A model generated the notes under the pieces. It was given only the letters and a program-made list of their open reading frames with translations, was not told where the DNA came from and ran no database searches. Positions 37,100 through 41,536 of a stretch of DNA of 41,536 nucleotides are shown in pieces (positions within the stretch are counted from its first letter, which is position 1; the number at the start of each line of letters is the position of its first letter). Source of the stretch: an uncultured Methanomethylovorans sp. (GTDB taxonomy: Archaea; Halobacteriota; Methanosarcinia; Methanosarcinales; Methanosarcinaceae); NCBI GenBank assembly GCA_937968035.1, contig CALBTS010000649.1, positions 1 through 41,536 of the forward strand. Direction: 5' to 3'. A program made the position numbers and the translations under genes.

Positions 37100-40000
37100 T
37101 TATTTATCCTTATCTATTTTTTTTGTTATTTCGAGTTTTTTCTTAATAATATTATAAACAACTTTCTTTTGTGATTTATTCTTTACACTATCGAGTTTTT
37201 TTGTTAAATCAGATATTTCCCTACTGGTTTTTTCATAAACTTTCCGAATTGCTTTTTCTCTATCGGTAATTTTCTTTGAGGCGTATTTTCGATTTAAGAT
37301 ATCTCTACGTTCGTAAAAATCATTAAGCTGTTTCTTGGGAGCATCGGGATCTTTTAAAAATAATGTTCCGACAACTGGAGCATTTTCAATGTCTATATTT
37401 TCTTCATCTTTCAAATTAACAGTTCGATTAATTCTTTGATACAAACCGCCTGAATAACTATTAACCAGATGTTCAAGTTTAGCAGGAGACATATTAAGCT
37501 GTTTACCCAGTGTTTTCATAAGTTTGGATGTATATTTATTGTATTGATCTTCTGGTAATTTATATTCTGCCGATCTTGAGACTATAGGTTTACCAGAAAA
37601 ATCCTCATTCTGTAAATTATCTATGATTGGGCTTATAGCTGCCGGCCATGCAAAGGGATTATTTTGTTGTAATGATTCCTTGAACATATCATCAAAAATC
37701 TTAGGGTCTTCTTTGTACTGAGCGTCTAATGCGGCAACCGGAGCCGACATAAATATATGACCTAACTCAAATGGTACAGGTATTCTGATGATTTTATCTG
37801 TTCCATGTACTTCAAAATGCAAATAATTTACTCTTTCATATTCAGGCATATTCTTATACCATTCTTTATCCCTGTTTTTCCACCATAACCATATAGCCGG
37901 TAAAGTTAGAGCGATAATTGCTTTTAATGTAGTCGAAACAGGCCTGTTTTTAAATGTCCTGACCATCTTATCGGGTCCTTGAATAGCCGCATTAAAAAAT
38001 GGAATAATCTGGTTAAGTATTTTAGCCATTCGGCCATGACGAGAGAAATTAGTTGTAACATCCTGGGCTTGATTTAACGCATATAAAGCTGCCGATTTAC
38101 TGTCTTTGCCCCATTTCTTTTCGCCATATTTTAACGCAGCGTCAAATTCACCGATTCTCGTCCCTGCTTCTGTAACACCAAATAACTCACGTAAGGCATC
38201 TACAGGATGTCCTACAGTGTAAACAATATGCTTACCCATCGTATGTTTTAGAACTTCTTTTTTCAATGTTTGCGCAGCTCTGCGGTCAGCTAATACCTGA
38301 ACAGACATTTTCCCGCCCATAGCTTTAAATTTCTGGGCTGTTGGTGTATCAATAATATCTTGAGCAATACCATAAACAGCAGAAACAGGCCCTAACTTTG
38401 CATGTTTGGATTGTACAGTAAAAGTTAAGGCATCACGTAAAAAGTTACGAATAAGCCCAAATGAAGCATTAAGGCCTGTAGCGCCAAGCCTTACCATTCT
38501 GGCAGGTTTGCCAAGCAATAAATCTAACGCCCAGGGTAAAGAATACTGATCAAGTCCCTCAATCGCTCTGTACAACGCAGGATCAACTTCAAAAAACTGT
38601 GGTTTACCATCAATTACCAAAGAAACAATATTATCTTTGCCATAATAAGCACTTGCATTAGTAAAGACGGTTATTTCCTCATTCCATCTTTCCAGCATAC
38701 TGGATGATATTTCTTCTGGATCAAGTCCCATTCTTTTGTATGCTATCTTAGCAATATCACGTTTAATCTGTTCAGCCTCAAATTTAGTAGCTTCTGTAGG
38801 TGCTGGTACTTTCCAGATCAAAAAATCCATACCAGGCTTATCTGCCAGTTTTGCTAATGCTTTAGCAACCTCAGCTTTATGAGCAGTCGCAATAATCTTT
38901 TCTGTCTGAGTTATCATGGATTCCAGTGGATCTATAATCTCTCTGCCTGATCCTTTAATAGATTTAACTGCTTTATTGACTTTTGCAACACCTCTGCCTA
39001 CGCCGCCTTTTTTGTTAAGTTCACCTTCTTTGAAAGCTCTCATAAAAGGAACATAAATAGGATTTAATTGTTCTATACGATTTAATGCCTCTTGAGACAT
39101 GCCGCCAGCTTCAACCAGATAATTTAAAACCCTGTGATTCCATGCTGTTACTTCTTTTAAAACATCCTGAAATATCTGACTATCATATTTATCATATACA
39201 TAATCGGCGTCCATCTTACTTATACCAGGGTTTATGCCTCTACTGTGTAAGAGTTTCGCACGGGCGGCTACCATCCATCGGGTAAAAGCAGCCATATTAT
39301 TAGATACCGGCTCAAGTGCTTCAGACAGCCCCATACCGTTCCATTCACCTGATGTATCAGTTGTGTATTTAAGAACAAACTGCCTTGCAACTGCACCGGC
39401 TTTATCTGCTCTGGCAACGGCAATTTGGTAGGGGTTTTCGGCATAAGGTAAATCTTCTGTTCCAATACCTGCCTTTTTCATTCCGACACGAATAGGAGCA
39501 AGTTCATCTCTGAAATTAGTATCTACCCATAACATGCCACGTTCAATACGTTCAGGAATAGACCCTTTTATTTTTCCAGTTGATATCTGACTGTCAATTC
39601 TTTTCTCTGCCCCTTGAAGCCGCCATTTATCTATCATCCCTTTTGTTATATTCAGTTTTTTTGTTATATCTTTGTTGGATGGCAGATAGGTTTCCTTAAA
39701 CCATTTATCTAAGGCAGGGGCCAGTTTGGCAGTATCTTCGCCGGTTAAATAAGCCCTTATGTACTCAGCCCATCCCTCAGATTTATAGCCTCCTGGTGGA
39801 GTACGACTGCCATAAAGTGCTTTACCCAAAGATAAAAGCTCGTCAGTTATCGCTTTTAATGGAGGATTCAAAGACCATCGTTTATTAAGCGTCCAGTCAA
39901 TATGATGTCCTATTTCGTGCATGGCTGTAGTCAGTTCACGCACATCTTTCATGCGAATACCAATGCCTTTGGGGTCAAACCATCCCAATGCTTTTTTTCT

Positions 40001-41536
40001 TACGTGAGTAGCTTTACCTCTCATTGGTATATTGAAGGCTCGACCAACATAATCAACAATTTCTCTTGCTGGCATGGGTTTACCGCCAGGCTCTAATGAC
40101 ACTTCTATACGGCCTCTATCAATCCCACTTGCACCAAGATCAGGATCACCTATAGAAGTTCCGCCGCTTGCGTTGCCGGTGGGGGTAGGAGATTTAGATT
40201 TAGTAGCAATAGCCGGTTTAGTTTTTTGTTTTAATTTTAGAGAAGCTAAGTCAACCTGTATTTTTTGTCCTTCTTTTAAATCATTTTTATTTAAACCAAA
40301 CCATTTAGGCTCCAATCTGTACCTATACCCATCCTTGAAAACTAACATACTATCTTGAACAACAAATACAGGATTGGCCGCAAATTCAGGTTCTACTTTT
40401 GCAAAATGCTTCAACCACATACCAGCGTCTAATTTTCCACTTGGCCGATAATCTTTGATTCTTCGTTTCTTTTCGGTCTGTGTCATCTTTTGAAATTCAG
40501 CTTTAAAATCAGCATCAGGTTTATATTTTTTACGAGTCTGAGAATATTCTTCAATGGCTATTTCTTCATTGATTGTTTTCCAGACAGATTTATCTGGTAA
40601 ATTATCAGAAGTTAATGTAATTTTTCCACCGTCTCCGGCCTCGGAGACAGGGGGGTTAAAAGAGGATATAGACATATCAATATCGTAAAGATTTTCGGGG
40701 TCGTTTTCCATTTGTTCTACAACACCTTCAATCTCAATATTTTTCGGATCAAAAATTACTATCTGATTTCCGCCTGATTTTGGATTTGGGTCATTAACAA
40801 TTATTCCATCATATCCTGCATCTTTAATTTTATCTGCAAATTCGATGTCAATACTGGCTGAACCTTCTTCAGAACCTAAATCATACATTTTTAATGGTTT
40901 TTTGAAATGAACACGAATATTCTCATTTCCGCCCCATGTATTTTTATTTGTGTTATAGTCTGGTGATAGATAAATACCATCTCCAAGATTTCCCGACACA
41001 AGTCCTCTTTCTTGTTTAGATAAGTCGCGAGTTGATTCTACTAAAAAACCACCAGATTCAATAATAGAACCAGCATTGTCAGTATTATGATAAAATGTCC
41101 CTGATACAATTTTTGTATTTTCAGGTTTTATTTCCCCCTTCCCGCTGGCTGTGTTTTCGGGGGCTATGTCCTGTCCATTTACCGGACTGCGGGCAGCCGT
41201 ATCTTCTGTCATGGCGGGGATTGTAGCAGATTCGGGGGTAGGTGTCAAGGTTTCATCTCCCTGCGTTTTCACCTCTACGGGCTGCGTGGGCTGTGGTTTA
41301 GCCGTCTGTACCGGCATAGCAGGGGCAGGGGCAGGGGCAGGGGCAGGGGCCTTCTCCAGTTCCTTAACCTTAATAGTATCACCCTCTTGCTTGATCTCAG
41401 CGTCAACCTTATTCTGTTCAGCAAACTTCGCTATTTCTTCCTGAGCCTGTTTCGCCTGATCTTCATTTTCAACCTTCAGGGTTCTATAGCCGTCTTCTCC
41501 AACAGGGGTATTCTGGATTGTGTTAATAATAGCACC
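37100..41536 (-). CDS. Giant polyvalent internal virion protein, C-terminal part: ART-like, zincin and LPD38-like regions
   Basis: Residues 339-1816 of the protein that starts at 1069 and crosses the contig ends. An Ala-Pro linker precedes residue 412. Residues about 480-610 look like an ADP-ribosyltransferase of the polyvalent type: TFYHNTDNAG (His488), GDGIYLSP (Tyr527), NQIVIFDP (Gln596). Residues about 840-960 are a zincin peptidase: HEIGHHID (His878, Glu879, His882) and EGWAEYIRAYLTG (Glu929). After a long helical region, about 1365-1570 resembles LPD38 (FGLIRNFLRDALTF, TNFSRHGRMAKILNQIIPFF). Polyvalent proteins travel in the head and enter the cell with the DNA. The stop is followed by the late terminator. 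Confidence 0.88.
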   Translation of the reverse strand, partial: GAIINTIQNTPVGEDGYRTLKVENEDQAKQAQEEIAKFAEQNKVDAEIKQEGDTIKVKELEKAPAPAPAPAPAMPVQTAKPQPTQPVEVKTQGDETLTPTPESATIPAMTEDTAARSPVNGQDIAPENTASGKGEIKPENTKIVSGTFYHNTDNAGSIIESGGFLVESTRDLSKQERGLVSGNLGDGIYLSPDYNTNKNTWGGNENIRVHFKKPLKMYDLGSEEGSASIDIEFADKIKDAGYDGIIVNDPNPKSGGNQIVIFDPKNIEIEGVVEQMENDPENLYDIDMSISSFNPPVSEAGDGGKITLTSDNLPDKSVWKTINEEIAIEEYSQTRKKYKPDADFKAEFQKMTQTEKKRRIKDYRPSGKLDAGMWLKHFAKVEPEFAANPVFVVQDSMLVFKDGYRYRLEPKWFGLNKNDLKEGQKIQVDLASLKLKQKTKPAIATKSKSPTPTGNASGGTSIGDPDLGASGIDRGRIEVSLEPGGKPMPAREIVDYVGRAFNIPMRGKATHVRKKALGWFDPKGIGIRMKDVRELTTAMHEIGHHIDWTLNKRWSLNPPLKAITDELLSLGKALYGSRTPPGGYKSEGWAEYIRAYLTGEDTAKLAPALDKWFKETYLPSNKDITKKLNITKGMIDKWRLQGAEKRIDSQISTGKIKGSIPERIERGMLWVDTNFRDELAPIRVGMKKAGIGTEDLPYAENPYQIAVARADKAGAVARQFVLKYTTDTSGEWNGMGLSEALEPVSNNMAAFTRWMVAARAKLLHSRGINPGISKMDADYVYDKYDSQIFQDVLKEVTAWNHRVLNYLVEAGGMSQEALNRIEQLNPIYVPFMRAFKEGELNKKGGVGRGVAKVNKAVKSIKGSGREIIDPLESMITQTEKIIATAHKAEVAKALAKLADKPGMDFLIWKVPAPTEATKFEAEQIKRDIAKIAYKRMGLDPEEISSSMLERWNEEITVFTNASAYYGKDNIVSLVIDGKPQFFEVDPALYRAIEGLDQYSLPWALDLLLGKPARMVRLGATGLNASFGLIRNFLRDALTFTVQSKHAKLGPVSAVYGIAQDIIDTPTAQKFKAMGGKMSVQVLADRRAAQTLKKEVLKHTMGKHIVYTVGHPVDALRELFGVTEAGTRIGEFDAALKYGEKKWGKDSKSAALYALNQAQDVTTNFSRHGRMAKILNQIIPFFNAAIQGPDKMVRTFKNRPVSTTLKAIIALTLPAIWLWWKNRDKEWYKNMPEYERVNYLHFEVHGTDKIIRIPVPFELGHIFMSAPVAALDAQYKEDPKIFDDMFKESLQQNNPFAWPAAISPIIDNLQNEDFSGKPIVSRSAEYKLPEDQYNKYTSKLMKTLGKQLNMSPAKLEHLVNSYSGGLYQRINRTVNLKDEENIDIENAPVVGTLFLKDPDAPKKQLNDFYERRDILNRKYASKKITDREKAIRKVYEKTSREISDLTKKLDSVKNKSQKKVVYNIIKKKLEITKKIDKDK
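41320..41348 (-). repeat. Short tandem repeat encoding an Ala-Pro linker
   Basis: GGGGCA units in tandem (about five) encode alternating Ala-Pro residues just before residue 412 of the polyvalent protein. Ala-Pro repeats make stiff extended linkers between domains. The exact repeat is a slippage-prone site, so copy number may differ between isolates. Confidence 0.85.
41482..41536. repeat. Terminal direct repeat, copy 2 (contig circularisation overlap)
   Basis: Second copy of the 55-base repeat found at 1-55. Removing one copy gives a 41,481 bp circle. The length of 55 matches a common assembly k-mer size, which favours an assembly origin over a packaged terminal redundancy. Confidence 0.93.

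Overview
The window is the complete genome of a temperate, short-tailed (podovirus-like) bacteriophage, given as a linear contig that closes into a circle. The first 55 bases (1-55) are repeated exactly at the end (41482-41536), so the unique circle is 41,481 bp. The virus is identified by an N4-gp56-type major capsid protein, a P22-like portal, terminase subunits, a tail-collar fibre and a giant polyvalent internal protein. The integrase and an attP carrying the 3' half of a tRNA-Arg(CCT) gene show that it can integrate. The host cannot be named from sequence. Shine-Dalgarno sites close to AAAGGAGGTGA, sigma70-like promoters and lipobox lipoproteins point to an ordinary diderm bacterium, but this is weak. 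Base composition is moderately AT-rich by eye.

Late (virion) operon, minus strand, from 19078 leftward across the contig ends to 37100: two small genes, a beta-helix fibre-like protein, TerS, TerL, portal, a five-gene glycan cassette (three GT-A glycosyltransferases, a LicD-type phosphotransferase and a TagD-like cytidylyltransferase), scaffold, capsid, connector, collar fibre, a tail nozzle-like protein with a LamG insertion, virion or ejection proteins, an isoprenylcysteine methyltransferase-like membrane enzyme, and an 1816-residue polyvalent protein (ADP-ribosyltransferase-like, zincin and LPD38-like regions). The last gene is split by the contig ends and finishes at a bidirectional terminator (37042-37073).

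Integration module, 19.1-20.6 kb: attP with repeated arm sites on both sides of the tRNA core, a plus-strand tyrosine integrase, and a convergent excisionase-like HTH gene.

Early operon, minus strand, from a strong promoter at 35857-35885 leftward to 20412. It begins with a ribbon-helix-helix-like gene and a Cys-rich gene. Next come a candidate origin, a Cas4-like nuclease, a Sak4-like ATPase, a DUF669 ssDNA-binding protein, VRR-NUC and HNH nucleases and a Prim-Pol/SF3 helicase. The last part is a dense run of about 30 tiny genes (20.4-28.4 kb), most joined by ATGA or TAATG overlaps. This run holds two DNA methyltransferases, two secreted Ada-like zinc-domain paralogues, a permuted papain-like amidase, a lone FtsK-gamma domain, several micro-membrane proteins, a candidate structured RNA and three gene remnants. 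Its most striking property is that the same few gene ends, carrying the ribosome-binding site of the next gene, are reused between unrelated genes.

Divergent from the early operon, on the plus strand, are a possible repressor (35955-36296) and a lipoprotein (36501-37040). The intergenic region between the two directions carries a repeated operator-like motif.
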